DNA of 64,000 nucleotides from Mesorhizobium ventifaucium (GTDB taxonomy: Bacteria; Pseudomonadota; Alphaproteobacteria; Rhizobiales; Rhizobiaceae): assembly GCF_935822925.1 (NCBI RefSeq), contig NZ_CAKXZS010000030.1:62001-126000 (forward strand), read 5' to 3'. This document shows positions 34,155-43,264 of the stretch, piece by piece. Each line of letters opens with the position of its first letter. Position 1 is the first letter of the stretch. A model generated the notes under the pieces. It saw only the letters and a list, made by a program, of their open reading frames with translations, was not told where the DNA came from and made no database searches. Position numbers and translations under genes: made by a program.

Positions 34155-35363
34155 CTAAGCTGATGTCGATCTGCGAATGGCATGTTCGACTCCGCGGAGC
34201 TCGGCCAATCCCTTGAGCCGACCGATGGCCGGATAGCCGGGCTGCGCCCCGCGCCTCAGGTCATCGAGGATATCCTGGCCGTGGTCGGGGCGCATCGGGA
34301 TGACGGCGTCCTGGCGTCCTTCCATCTTGCGCCGCGCTTCCTCGTGGAGCAGCGCCGCCACCACCGCCACCATGTCGGTGTCGCCGGCAAGGTGCTCGTC
34401 CTCGTGGAACGAGCAGGGGGTGCCGGCCGCTTCCTTGCGCACATTGCGCAGATGGGCGAAGTGGATTTTTGGCCCCATCCGCTCAATCATGGCGGGCAGA
34501 TCATTATCCGCTCTTGCGCCGAGCGATCCGGTGCACAATGTCGCTCCATTGGCCGGGCTGTCGACTGCGCCCAGAATGTAGCTGTAGTCGGCCTCGGTCG
34601 ACATGATTCGCGGCAGGCCGAGCAGCGGAAACGGCGGATCATCGGGGTGGCAGCAGAGACGCAGGCCGAGGCGTTCGGCCGAAGGCACGACCTCCCCCAG
34701 GAAATCGACGAAATGCCGGCGCAGGGCGGTTGCGCCGATACGGTCATAGTTTGACAGTTGAGCCGCGAGACCGTCGAGAGACGTGTCTTCGGTCGAACCA
34801 GGCAGACCGGAATTGACGCTTCTTGCCAGAATCTTGCGCGCACGGTCATCCATTTGCGCATATCGGCGCTCCGCCTCGGCGGCGATCTCCGGTGTGTAGT
34901 CGCCGAGCGCCGCTTGGCGTTTCAGGATATGGATGTCGAATGCGGCGAAGTCGATCAGATCGAAGCGCATGGTGGTGCCGCCATGCGGCAGGCGCCAGGC
35001 AAGATCGGTGCGGGTCCAATCGAGCACGGGCATGAAATTGTAGCAGATGACCGAAATGCCGGCTCGCGCCAGGTTTTCCAGCGATGTCCGGTAGTTGGCA
35101 ATATGGCTGCGCCATTCGCCGACCTGCGTCTTGATAGCTTCGGAAACCGGCAGGCTTTCGACAATCTCCCAGTTCAGTTCGCTTGCGCTTCCATCCGGCA
35201 AAGACGCGACTTCGCGCTGACGCCTTTCGATTTCGGCGGGCAGCCAGACGGCGCCGTGAGGAACATGGTGAAGGGCCGAGACGATGCCTTGCGCCCCGGC
35301 TTGACGCGCATCGGCGATGGTCACCTTGTCGACTGGGCCGAACCAACGCCACACATGTCTCAT
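34155..35363 (-). CDS. uxuA: Mannonate dehydratase
   Basis: This 402-residue enzyme has the UxuA hallmarks: the N-terminal MRHVWRWFGP and GIVSALHHVPHGAVW, metal ligands in CCHPDDPPFPLLGLPRIMS, and KIHFAHLRNV. It converts D-mannonate to 2-keto-3-deoxygluconate in glucuronate catabolism. ATG 35363 has GGAG at eight bases. It lies upstream of tctCBA on the same strand, so transporter and enzyme may form one hexuronate/aldonate unit. Other pathway enzymes (UxaC, UxuB, KdgK) are not in the window. Confidence 0.93.
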   Translation of the reverse strand: MRHVWRWFGPVDKVTIADARQAGAQGIVSALHHVPHGAVWLPAEIERRQREVASLPDGSASELNWEIVESLPVSEAIKTQVGEWRSHIANYRTSLENLARAGISVICYNFMPVLDWTRTDLAWRLPHGGTTMRFDLIDFAAFDIHILKRQAALGDYTPEIAAEAERRYAQMDDRARKILARSVNSGLPGSTEDTSLDGLAAQLSNYDRIGATALRRHFVDFLGEVVPSAERLGLRLCCHPDDPPFPLLGLPRIMSTEADYSYILGAVDSPANGATLCTGSLGARADNDLPAMIERMGPKIHFAHLRNVRKEAAGTPCSFHEDEHLAGDTDMVAVVAALLHEEARRKMEGRQDAVIPMRPDHGQDILDDLRRGAQPGYPAIGRLKGLAELRGVEHAIRRSTSA

Positions 35364-35445
35364 TCGAACACTCCGTTAAAGAGAATCGCCGCGCGGCTGC
35401 CCGCCGGGTTCGCCGCCGCGGCGATCGACGACGCTCCTCTTGCTA

Positions 35446-35470
35446 TCAGATTCCGATGTATCTGACATCG
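35446..35470. promoter_or_regulatory. Candidate operator upstream of uxuA
   Basis: CGATGT-ATCTG-ACATCG (35454-35470) is a 6-bp-arm dyad, overlapped by TCAGAT-N8-ATCTGA (35446-35465). It lies about 85 bp upstream of uxuA. The form resembles GntR/FCD repressor sites used in uronate operons. Without a regulator gene nearby this stays tentative. Confidence 0.35.
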
Positions 35471-35562
35471 ATCCTGCTCGGGCGCCGGTAACGGGCAACG
35501 GCGATGCACTGATACTGATTGATTGATGCGAATGGTGATAAGCGGCTGCCTCAACGAACCGC

Positions 35563-36912
35563 TCAAAGGGCCGATTGCGTCTGAGCTGGAACCACCCGCC
35601 AGACCTTGTTGCCGACATCATCCGCCACCAGCAGTGCGCCGCGCCGGTCTATCGCTACGCCCACAGGACGGCCAAAAGCCTTGTCGTCCTCGCTCAGGAA
35701 GCCGGTGAGGATGTCCTGAGGCGGGCCGGAGGGCCTACCGCCGGTAAACGGCACGAAAATCACCTTGTAGCCGCTGTGCGGCCTGCGGTTCCACGAGCCA
35801 TGCTGCCCGATGAAAGCGCCATTCCTGTATTGAGGACCGAACAGGTCGCCTGTGTTGAAGGTCAGTCCCAATGAAGCCGTGTGCGCCCCGAGCGCATAGT
35901 CCGGCTTGATCGCCTGGGCGACGAGGTCGGGCCGCTGTGGCTTGACGCGATCATCGACATGCTGGCCAAAATAGCTGTAAGGCCAGCCGTAGAAGCCGCC
36001 ATCCTTTACCGAAGTCATGTAGTCCGGCACCAGATCGCTGCCGATCTCGTCGCGCTCATTGACGGCGACCCAGAGCTCGCCGCTTTCCGGGTGCCACGAC
36101 AGGCCGTTTGGATTGCGCAGGCCGGAGGCGAAGACACGCGTCTGTTTCGAGGCGAGATCGATCTCCAGCACTGCGGCGCGGTTCTGCTCTTCCTCCAAGC
36201 CGTTCTCGCCGACATTGGAATTGGATCCGACCGTCGCATAGAGCTTCGTGCCGTCTTGCGAGGCGGTCACGTCCTTGGTCCAGTGGTGGTTCCTTCCCGC
36301 GGGCAGGTCGACAATTTTCTCCGCTGGTGCGGTGATCTCGGTCGCACCCTCCTGGTAGGGATAGGCCACAATTGCATTGGCGTTGGCGACGTAGAGCTTG
36401 CCGTCGAGCAGGGTCATGCCGAATGGCGAGAACAGCCCGGTGAGAAAGGCGGTTTTGGTTTCTGTCACCCCGTCGCCGTCCTGATCGCGCAGCAACGAGA
36501 TGCGATTGGCGCTATGTGTCCCCGCGCCGGCCTGACTCTGGAAGAAATTGACGAAGAAGCGGCGTATGCTGAAGCCCTCCTCCGGCTTGGGCGGCGCATT
36601 GCTCTCGGCCACCAGCACGTCGCCGTTTGGCAGCACATACAGCCAGCGCGGATGGTCGAGCCCGCCGGCAAACTCGTTGACTGCAAATCCCTGGGCCGCA
36701 GTCGGCTTGGTGCCCTGCGGCCACGGCGTGGCCTTGGCGACATGGACAGTCGGCAGCCAGGTGGGATTGGGCTCCGGCAGGGTCGGGTTGGGCCCATAGG
36801 TCTCCGCGATCGGAACGGTCGCCTCTTCGCGGGACATGAAGAAGACCGCTCCTCCGGCGACGACGACAAGAACGACCAGTATGAGAAGGGCGGCAAGCAA
36901 GTTTTTCACCAG
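35563..36912 (-). CDS. Sorbosone dehydrogenase / PQQ-dependent sugar dehydrogenase-like beta-propeller protein
   Basis: This 449-residue protein has an N-terminal membrane anchor (LLAALLILVVLVVVAGGAVFF) and a six-bladed propeller. Blade motifs include LDHPRWLYVLPNGDVLVAES, GLRNPNGLSWHPESGELW and GQHGSWNRRPHSGYKVIFVPF. The family oxidises sugars or aldoses in the periplasm and passes electrons to cytochromes. GTG 36912 has GAGG five bases upstream, better than TTG 36939. As the last gene behind cytochrome c and oxidase genes, it may feed the caa3 oxidase. PQQ binding is a family property, not shown by the sequence alone. Confidence 0.8.
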   Translation of the reverse strand: MVKNLLAALLILVVLVVVAGGAVFFMSREEATVPIAETYGPNPTLPEPNPTWLPTVHVAKATPWPQGTKPTAAQGFAVNEFAGGLDHPRWLYVLPNGDVLVAESNAPPKPEEGFSIRRFFVNFFQSQAGAGTHSANRISLLRDQDGDGVTETKTAFLTGLFSPFGMTLLDGKLYVANANAIVAYPYQEGATEITAPAEKIVDLPAGRNHHWTKDVTASQDGTKLYATVGSNSNVGENGLEEEQNRAAVLEIDLASKQTRVFASGLRNPNGLSWHPESGELWVAVNERDEIGSDLVPDYMTSVKDGGFYGWPYSYFGQHVDDRVKPQRPDLVAQAIKPDYALGAHTASLGLTFNTGDLFGPQYRNGAFIGQHGSWNRRPHSGYKVIFVPFTGGRPSGPPQDILTGFLSEDDKAFGRPVGVAIDRRGALLVADDVGNKVWRVVPAQTQSAL

Positions 36913-36945
36913 AACCTCGAAAACGTCGAAAGAACGCAAACGCGC

Positions 36946-38034
36946 CTATCGCGTTGCGGTTGCGGACGGAGCGGCCGATCGGGAGAAATAGGCCGCAAGC
37001 GCGCGGACGTCGTCGTCCGTCAGACCTTTCGCCGCATTGGCCATGAGATGGCCGAAGCGCGTTCCACCCCGCTTTCCCGCCCTGAACAGCCCAAGCTGCG
37101 CCTCGATATAGCGCGCCGGCTGGCCGGCGATGGAGGGATAGAGCGGGCTGCGGTCCTGTCTTCCGTGACAGCCGAGACAGGCAGGCACGTTGGCGTCCTT
37201 GACGCCTCTCTCGGCGATTTCCTTGCCGCGCCACACAAGTGCTGGTTCGCCCCCGCCGCCGGGGTGCATCGCCGGCAGGGCAGCGAAATGCTTAGCCAGG
37301 TCCGGCCAGAACTGAGGCCCTGCCTCAGTTGCGGGCAGGCTCATCAACCCGCTTGCCCGGCCTTCCTCGGCATAGGCACGCAGGCTTTCAAGGAGATAGG
37401 CCTCGCTCTGCCCGGCCAGAACGGGTATCGCGGGACCGCGCCCAAGGCCGTCCTTGCCGTGGCAGCGGGCGCAATCCGCGAGCGCTTGCGGCAGGGTTCC
37501 GGCAGCGTCTGCAGGAGGCGTAAGCCTTTCGCCATAGGCGAGATCACGATAGGTGGCTTCGTCCATCGACGGCAGTTCGCGCAGGAAGGCGACCATCGCC
37601 CAGACCTCGTCGTCACGATCCTGCGTCGGCCAGGCCGGCATGCCGGTGAAACGCACGCCGTGCTTGACGATACGAAAAAGTTCCGCGTCCGACCATTCGC
37701 CGATGATCCCGGCAAGATCAGGCGGCTGCGGCAGCATTCTCATGGCGACAGGAGATCGCGGCTCGCCCGGGGCACCGTGACAGATGGCGCAGCCGCGCGC
37801 GAAATGCCCGGCGGCCGGCTGGACCGCATGCCGCGGCAGAGCCCCTGGAACGTCGACCGCCAGGGCATAGGTGCGCACAGCCGATCGCATGGCGAAATGG
37901 AGAAACCATTCCGTGATCTTCCAGTGGCCGCTCGAGGCACCGACATTGAAAAAGCCGATCCAGGCCGCCAGCACTACGACAAACGGCAGAATGGCAAGCG
38001 CTATGGCGAGCTTCTTCCAGCTGATATGCATCAT
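36946..38034 (-). CDS. Membrane-anchored three-haem cytochrome c
   Basis: This 362-residue protein has an N-terminal hydrophobic anchor (LAIALAILPFVVVLAAWIGFF) and three CXXCH sites: CAICH, CARCH and CLGCH. The domains are of the class I cytochrome c type (GMPAW and similar Met-ligand regions). It probably carries electrons between a periplasmic dehydrogenase and the oxidase. The start ATG 38034 overlaps the ctaG stop as ATGA. The stop lies about 33 bp before the sorbosone-dehydrogenase-like gene. Confidence 0.88.
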   Translation of the reverse strand: MMHISWKKLAIALAILPFVVVLAAWIGFFNVGASSGHWKITEWFLHFAMRSAVRTYALAVDVPGALPRHAVQPAAGHFARGCAICHGAPGEPRSPVAMRMLPQPPDLAGIIGEWSDAELFRIVKHGVRFTGMPAWPTQDRDDEVWAMVAFLRELPSMDEATYRDLAYGERLTPPADAAGTLPQALADCARCHGKDGLGRGPAIPVLAGQSEAYLLESLRAYAEEGRASGLMSLPATEAGPQFWPDLAKHFAALPAMHPGGGGEPALVWRGKEIAERGVKDANVPACLGCHGRQDRSPLYPSIAGQPARYIEAQLGLFRAGKRGGTRFGHLMANAAKGLTDDDVRALAAYFSRSAAPSATATR

Positions 38035-38654
38035 ACCGCCTTTCGCGGTGGTGTGGCGAGGATGCGCGCAAAAAGCGTCACGCCGCCGGCCAGGTAGACC
38101 GCAGCGCCGAGCAGAAGCATGATCACGCCGCCGAGTTCCTGATCTTGCTGGGCGGAAAGCGCGACACCGAAGCAGCTTACCTCGCCGGTCCCATAAAGCG
38201 GCCTCGGGGTCAGTGCCAGCAGCGCGCCGAGCAAGGTCATGTGGATGGACGTCAGAAGCAGGGCGAAGGCGCCGGCGGCATTGCCTGTGGTGTCGGAGCC
38301 GCGGCGCGGCAGGCAGGCCAGCCACAGGAACAGCCCGGCGGCGAGGAAGGTGGCCTGCTCGACAGCGGTGACAAACAGCGAGCTTTGCGCCAGCGCCCGC
38401 AAGGCCGGCGCGTGCCAGGACCAGACGATTATGAGTTCGACGAGGGAGGCGGGGAGGGCGAGGGTGAACGCCCGGCTTGCATCTGGTGTCGGGCCGAGCG
38501 GGATCCCAATCGCCATCAGCGGCGCGGCGATAGCCACCACTCCCATATGCGCCAGCATGTGCGCCGAAAACGAATCCCGCCAGCCATCGAGCAGCGGCCC
38601 GAGCCAGACCAGGGCGAGGACGAGGATGCCGAGGATGAGGCAGGCGCGTCTCAT
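38031..38654 (-). CDS. ctaG: Cytochrome c oxidase assembly protein CtaG (caa3 type)
   Basis: This 207-residue protein has about six membrane helices and matches the caa3-associated CtaG family, unrelated to Cox11. It shows FSAHMLAHMGVVAIAAPLMAIG near the N-terminus and HMTLLGALLALTPRPLY. These His/Met-rich helices are thought to help copper delivery. ATG 38654 forms an ATGA overlap with the preceding gene and has GGAG upstream; a GTG at 38663 is less likely. Confidence 0.85.
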   Translation of the reverse strand: MRRACLILGILVLALVWLGPLLDGWRDSFSAHMLAHMGVVAIAAPLMAIGIPLGPTPDASRAFTLALPASLVELIIVWSWHAPALRALAQSSLFVTAVEQATFLAAGLFLWLACLPRRGSDTTGNAAGAFALLLTSIHMTLLGALLALTPRPLYGTGEVSCFGVALSAQQDQELGGVIMLLLGAAVYLAGGVTLFARILATPPRKAV

Positions 38655-39031
38655 CGGATACACTCCGTCACGAACAATGCGGGCATCGCGGTGAAGATCA
38701 CGGCGATGAAGCTGAGGCCCGAGAGCAGCAGCGTCGCAAAGCCCTGGAACAGGGTCCGGTCGCGTCTCGTCGGATCGTCATGCGGCGGATCGTCTGTGCC
38801 GAAGCCCCATTGCCGCCAGGCGAGCCATGCTGACAGCGCGATCAGCGAGAGGGCGATCACAGTGGCGGCGGCGATGCCGGCGCGCACAGCGGTGAAACTC
38901 AGCCCGACAAGCTCGGGCTTGGCGCAATAGATCGCCGCGCCGATGTAGCAAACAAGGAAATGCGCAGCCCACACCACCGGCGCGGTGAACAGCGTCCAGA
39001 GCGTCTCGATCTGTTTCGGAACGAGCCACAT
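38651..39031 (-). CDS. Small oxidase-linked membrane protein of unknown function
   Basis: This 126-residue protein has three likely membrane helices (FTAPVVWAAHFLVCYIGAAIY, the IAAATVIALSLIALSAWLAW region and LLLSGLSFIAVIFTAMPALF). I do not recognise a named family. It sits 7 bp after ctaD and overlaps ctaG by ATGA, so it probably belongs to the oxidase as an assembly factor or a small subunit. ATG 39031 has GAGG upstream; the frame to 39091 would overlap ctaD. Confidence 0.75.
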   Translation of the reverse strand: MWLVPKQIETLWTLFTAPVVWAAHFLVCYIGAAIYCAKPELVGLSFTAVRAGIAAATVIALSLIALSAWLAWRQWGFGTDDPPHDDPTRRDRTLFQGFATLLLSGLSFIAVIFTAMPALFVTECIR

Positions 39032-39038
39032 CGCCGCC

Positions 39039-41555
39039 TCACATCGCTGCCGGAAAGAGGCCAATGATGGCGAAGGTGATGACGGCGGCAATCAGCAGGA
39101 AATGCCAGTAGAGCACCACATTGCTTAGGTCCAGGTCATGCTTCGGCGTCAGTCGGCCGGCCAGCGAGCGGGCCAGGCAATAGGCCTGCATGACCGTGCC
39201 GAGCGCCGCATGGGCGAGCACCCAGATCACGAGGATCCACACGATTGCGGGATAGACGTGGCGCGTCGGGTCCATGCCTGGAGACAACGGCGCGGCCAAG
39301 CCTGTGACGGACGCGGCGACGGTCGTCAGCAGGGACAGCACCAGCAAGCCGCGCATAGTGGCCGTAGCGCCGCGCCTGTTGAACGTGCGGGCCGCCAGCA
39401 TCAGGCCCCACGCCGCAGCGAACAGACTGGCAGCCAGCAGCGACCAGACCGCATCGGGCCCGGCAATCCCCGCGGTAAAGTCGGCATGGATCGTCCAGTA
39501 GAAGAAATAGCCGAAGACGAGGCTGGCGAACGCCGTGCCGTCGCCCGCCATGGTGATGAACATCGCCCACCAGCCGACCGAATCGGGGCCGGAGGCATAA
39601 AGCGGCAGGCTGAGGCCCAAGCCCGCATCCTTTTCCGGCTTCTCGGGGATTTCGCCAGTGCCCGTCCAGAGCCAATAGATGACGGCGCAAAAGCAGATTA
39701 TTGCGGCCAGCGCCGTCGCGATCCACCAGTGGAAGGTAAGCGCGATGAAGGCGGCCCCGAGAGAAAGCGCCGAGACGATGGTGACATGGGAAGTGCCGCC
39801 GACGCGCAGCACCTGGATGGGTTCGGCGTCGAGCACGGTGGTAACCAGTCCCTCGCGCCATCCCTCTTCCGCGTCGGGCAGGTAATAGCGGCCTTCATTG
39901 ACCTTGCGGGCAAGATCCCTCTGGTCCCACAAAGGGTAGCGGCTGCGCACGATGGGTATCGAGCGGACGCCCCAGTTCTCCTCCGGCTCGGAAATCCATT
40001 CCAGGGTGCCGGCATTCCACGGGTTGAATTCGCCGCGCGGCTGCCGGTGCTTGGGCCTGAGCACGTCGAAGCCGACCACCAGCACGCCCGCGGCGAAAAT
40101 GAAGGCTCCGGCCGTCGAGATCAGGTTCAGCCAATCCCAACCGATTTCGGCTGGATAGGTGAAGACGCGGCGGGGCATGCCGCGCAAGCCGCTCAGATGC
40201 ATGGGGAAAAAGGCGATGTTGAAGCCGCCGAACATCAGCCAGAAGGCGAGCCGTCCCAGACGGTCGGATAGCTTCTTCGCGTCGATCAGCGGGTAATAGT
40301 AATAGAGCCCGGCCACGACCGGGAAAAGCATGCCGCCGATCAGCACATAATGGAGATGCGCAACGATAAAATAGGTGTCGTGCGCCTGCCAGTCGAAGGG
40401 TGCGAGCGCCACCATGACGCCTGTCAGTCCGCCGATGACGAAAATGGCAAGCCCTCCGGCGCCGAAAAGCATCGGGGTTGAGAAGATCACCCGGCCAGCC
40501 AGCATGGTGGCGATGAAGACGAAGATCTGCACGCCGGTCGGGATCGCCACCGCCTCGGAGGCCGCCGAAAAGAAGGCCAGCGAGATCTGCGGCAGGCCTG
40601 TCGCAAACATATGGTGTACCCACAGGCCGAAGGAGAGGAACCCCGTCCCCACTGCCGCGAGCACGATCCAGGAATAACCAACGATCGGACGCTGCGAAAA
40701 AGTCGGCACGATCATGGCCATCAGCGCGATGGCCGGCAGGAAGATGATGTAGACCTCGGGATGGCCGAATATCCAGAACAGATGCTGCCACAGCAGCGGG
40801 TCGCCGCCACGCGCCGCGTCGAAGAACGGCCAATCGAACATCCGTTCCATCTCGAACAGGAGGTCGCCGGCGATCAGCGGCGGGAAGGCGAACAGGATCA
40901 TTCCGGCAACGATCAGCAGGTACCAGGCGAAGAGCGGCATCAGGTTGATGCGCATGCCCGGCGCGCGGCATTTCATGATGCCGACGATGAGCTCGACGGC
41001 GGCAGCGATCGAGGCGACTTCGATGAAGGAAAGGCCGAGCAGCCAGATGTCGGCGCCAATGCCGGAGAACTCCTTGTCGGTGGCGAGCGGCGGATACATG
41101 AACCAACCTGCCGACGGCGCCGCATTGAAGAAGATCGAGCCGCAGACGAAGATGCCGCCGAGCAAAAAGCTCCAGAAACTGAAGGCTCCGAGGCGCGGAA
41201 ACGGCATCTCGCGCGCGCCCAGCATCGGCGGGAGCAGGAAAATCGCGACCGCTTCGAAGATCGGCACCGCGAACAGGAACATCATCGCAGTGCCGTGCAG
41301 GGTGAAAGCCTGGTTGAAGAAGTCGGCCGACAGGAAGTCGTTGTCGGGTACGGCGAGCTGCAGCCGCATCATGAGCGCGAGCACGCCGGCAAACAGCATG
41401 AAGGCGAAGGCGGCCGAGCCGTACCAGAGGCCGATCTGGTAATTGTTCACCGAGGTCCAGTAGCGCCAGCCGGCCGGATTGGCCCAGACGGCGCGCAGCC
41501 GCTCTTCCTGCGCCTTGTATTCTTCCGGCGAACGCTCCTTGACCGCACCGCTCAT
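39039..41555 (-). CDS. ctaD: Cytochrome c oxidase subunits I and III fused
   Basis: This 838-residue protein contains a full haem-copper oxidase subunit I (about 1-560). It has low-spin haem His in FTLHGTAMMFLFA, the CuB site FGHPEVYIIFLPA with cross-linking Tyr, VHHMFATG, and the HDTYFIVAHLHYVL haem ligands. A C-terminal subunit III-like part follows (about 620-838; WWAMFITMAGDGTAFASLVFGYFFY). This I-III fusion is known in caa3-type oxidases. It reduces O2 to water in the cytoplasmic membrane. Its start overlaps the ctaC stop by ATGA. Confidence 0.93.
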   Translation of the reverse strand: MSGAVKERSPEEYKAQEERLRAVWANPAGWRYWTSVNNYQIGLWYGSAAFAFMLFAGVLALMMRLQLAVPDNDFLSADFFNQAFTLHGTAMMFLFAVPIFEAVAIFLLPPMLGAREMPFPRLGAFSFWSFLLGGIFVCGSIFFNAAPSAGWFMYPPLATDKEFSGIGADIWLLGLSFIEVASIAAAVELIVGIMKCRAPGMRINLMPLFAWYLLIVAGMILFAFPPLIAGDLLFEMERMFDWPFFDAARGGDPLLWQHLFWIFGHPEVYIIFLPAIALMAMIVPTFSQRPIVGYSWIVLAAVGTGFLSFGLWVHHMFATGLPQISLAFFSAASEAVAIPTGVQIFVFIATMLAGRVIFSTPMLFGAGGLAIFVIGGLTGVMVALAPFDWQAHDTYFIVAHLHYVLIGGMLFPVVAGLYYYYPLIDAKKLSDRLGRLAFWLMFGGFNIAFFPMHLSGLRGMPRRVFTYPAEIGWDWLNLISTAGAFIFAAGVLVVGFDVLRPKHRQPRGEFNPWNAGTLEWISEPEENWGVRSIPIVRSRYPLWDQRDLARKVNEGRYYLPDAEEGWREGLVTTVLDAEPIQVLRVGGTSHVTIVSALSLGAAFIALTFHWWIATALAAIICFCAVIYWLWTGTGEIPEKPEKDAGLGLSLPLYASGPDSVGWWAMFITMAGDGTAFASLVFGYFFYWTIHADFTAGIAGPDAVWSLLAASLFAAAWGLMLAARTFNRRGATATMRGLLVLSLLTTVAASVTGLAAPLSPGMDPTRHVYPAIVWILVIWVLAHAALGTVMQAYCLARSLAGRLTPKHDLDLSNVVLYWHFLLIAAVITFAIIGLFPAAM

Positions 41556-42547
41556 TGCAGGCCTCTCAGCCAGGCGGCTATGGCGCGAATGTCGTCCGGC
41601 GGCAACATGTCGAAGGCCGGCATGCTGGAGCCGGGCTTGATCAGGTCGGGCCGGGCGATGAAGCGGGCGACGGCGTCTTCGGTGTTGGGCAGGATTCCGG
41701 CTGCGACGGTGGCGCGGGAACCGACATGCGAAAGGTCCGGGCCGATCAGGCCGCGCGCATCGGTGCCCGCGACGGAATGGCAGGACCCGCAGCCATGGCG
41801 CAGGAACAGCGCGCCGCCGCTTGCGCCGGCCCCTTCCGCGGGAATTGCCTGGACGGCAAGCCAGGACCGGAATGCTTCAGGCGCCATCGCGACGGCCGAG
41901 AAAGCCATTAGGGCGTGAGACGTGCCGCAATATTCCGCGCACGGCCCGCGGAATATACCAGGTTTCGTGGCCATGATCGAAAGCCTGTTGGTGCGGCCGG
42001 GGATCATGTCCATCTTGCCGCCGAGCGGTGGGATCCAGAAGGAATGGATCACATCGGCGCTTTTCAGGGTCAATTCGACCCGCTCGCCGACTGGCAGCCT
42101 GATCTCGTTGGCGGACGCGACCGGCGGTCCCTGAGGAGGGTGATAGACAACTTCCCACCAGAACTGCTTGCCGGTGACTTCGATCCGCAGGGCGGCGGAG
42201 CTCGCCTGGGCGAAGGGCCGAAGGCCAGGCATCAGCCACAGCGCATAGGCGAGCAGGGCACAAAGCGTGACCGAGGGGAAGACGACGCCGCCCCAAAGGA
42301 TGACCCTGACGGCGGACTTTTCGGCCAGCCTGCGGCGATTGACCAGGGCTGCATGAAGAAGCAGGCCGACCACGCCCAGCCAGATGACGGCGCCGCCGCT
42401 TAGCATTACCCAAAATAGTATGGCTATCTGCTGCGCTTCCGCTCCCGCGGGCTCAAGTGCCGACTGAGTTCTGGCTACCGACTGGGCGCCGGCAGAGCCG
42501 CTCGCGAGCAATAATGACGCAGCTGACAGGCTGAAATATCGACTCAT
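41552..42547 (-). CDS. ctaC: Cytochrome c oxidase subunit II with C-terminal cytochrome c domain
   Basis: This 331-residue protein has a signal sequence, two membrane helices, then the cupredoxin domain (GKQFWWEVVY, SADVIHSFWIPPLGGKMD, CuA site CAEYCGTSHALM). A fused class I cytochrome c follows (CGSCH at about 265, Met ligand in SSMPAFDML). This is the caa3 form, in which the tail replaces soluble cytochrome c. ATG 42547 has GAGGGG upstream. First gene of the leftward oxidase operon, behind a possible EcfG promoter. Confidence 0.93.
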   Translation of the reverse strand: MSRYFSLSAASLLLASGSAGAQSVARTQSALEPAGAEAQQIAILFWVMLSGGAVIWLGVVGLLLHAALVNRRRLAEKSAVRVILWGGVVFPSVTLCALLAYALWLMPGLRPFAQASSAALRIEVTGKQFWWEVVYHPPQGPPVASANEIRLPVGERVELTLKSADVIHSFWIPPLGGKMDMIPGRTNRLSIMATKPGIFRGPCAEYCGTSHALMAFSAVAMAPEAFRSWLAVQAIPAEGAGASGGALFLRHGCGSCHSVAGTDARGLIGPDLSHVGSRATVAAGILPNTEDAVARFIARPDLIKPGSSMPAFDMLPPDDIRAIAAWLRGLQ

Positions 42548-42566
42548 TTGCAACCCCTCTGCGGTA

Positions 42567-42592
42567 AACCGGCGAGAGGGGAGGAAGGTTCC
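42567..42592 (-). promoter_or_regulatory. Candidate EcfG-type promoter of the oxidase operon
   Basis: On the minus strand GGAAC (42592-42588), 18 bases, then GTT (42569-42567). It matches the general-stress sigma consensus of alphaproteobacteria. The predicted start would lie only about 10 bp before the ctaC start codon, leaving a very short leader, so this site is less certain than the others. Confidence 0.45.
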
Positions 42593-42674
42593 GGGCAACT
42601 GAGCTTTCGAACTGGTGGCGCCGCAGAGGCTACGGACGCTTCACCGACGGCAGTCCCTTATTGATGGGTTTCTG

Positions 42675-43144
42675 TCACCAGAAATCCTTGTGGTCGTTTA
42701 CGATCTCTTCTTCGAGTTCAGGGAATGGGCCACGGATTGCTACATGGCGCCGTCCGGCGGCGAACACCTGATGACAACTCAGATCGAGGGTCACATTCTC
42801 CGGATTGTCTCCGGTTAGCTCGGCCAACCGCCTTTCGCTGAGTCCGTAGACCACGGTGCCGATGCCAGCCCAGTAACAGGCCCCGGCGCACATGCAGCAC
42901 GGCTCGACCGAGGTCACCAGCGTGCATCGCTCGAGAAAGGTCGGCTCGTATTGCTGCGCGGCCGCGCGGGCCACGTTTGCCTCTGCGTGGCCAACGCCGC
43001 GATCCCGCGCGTAGGTGTTGCCCGACGAAAGCAGCACGTCGCCTTCCGGCCCGACCAGGAGCGCCCCGAAAGGATGATTGCCACTGGCCGGCTCTCGGTG
43101 GCGATCTGCACGGCGTGACGTAGATATTCGGTATCGCTCCTCAT
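42675..43144 (-). pseudogene. Nucleoside/guanine-type deaminase with a one-base frameshift
   Basis: ATG 43144 (behind AAGGAGG) encodes MRSDTEYLRHAVQIATE, but the deaminase body (SGNHPFGALLVG, then zinc motifs GHAEANV and PCCMCAGA) continues in another frame. The total span of 470 bp equals 157 codons minus one base, the normal family length. The shift lies within about 43080-43098. Either a one-base deletion inactivated the gene or the assembly has an error there. An intact product would deaminate guanine, cytosine or a related base. Confidence 0.75.
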
Positions 43145-43234
43145 GGCCGCCTCCTTAGGGATGCCCGTTCGTAACTGCACGCGTAAAGGCCCTTCGCCTG
43201 GATTCTATAGTCTTGGAGCGCTTGGGAGCTGTCC

Positions 43235-43264
43235 AGTCATGGGCATTAAAGTCATGGGCATTAA
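43235..43264. repeat. 15-bp perfect tandem duplication
   Basis: AGTCATGGGCATTAA is present twice without spacer (43235-43249 and 43250-43264). It lies in a stretch (43145-43450) where I see no intact gene. A possible peptide at about 43300-43390 matches nothing I know. Confidence 0.8.

Noticed and set aside
35881..38097. Plus-strand open frame of 738 codons opposite the sorbosone-dehydrogenase and cytochrome c genes
   Set aside because: Low-complexity shadow of two genes with clear motifs (three CXXCH sites, propeller blades) on the minus strand.
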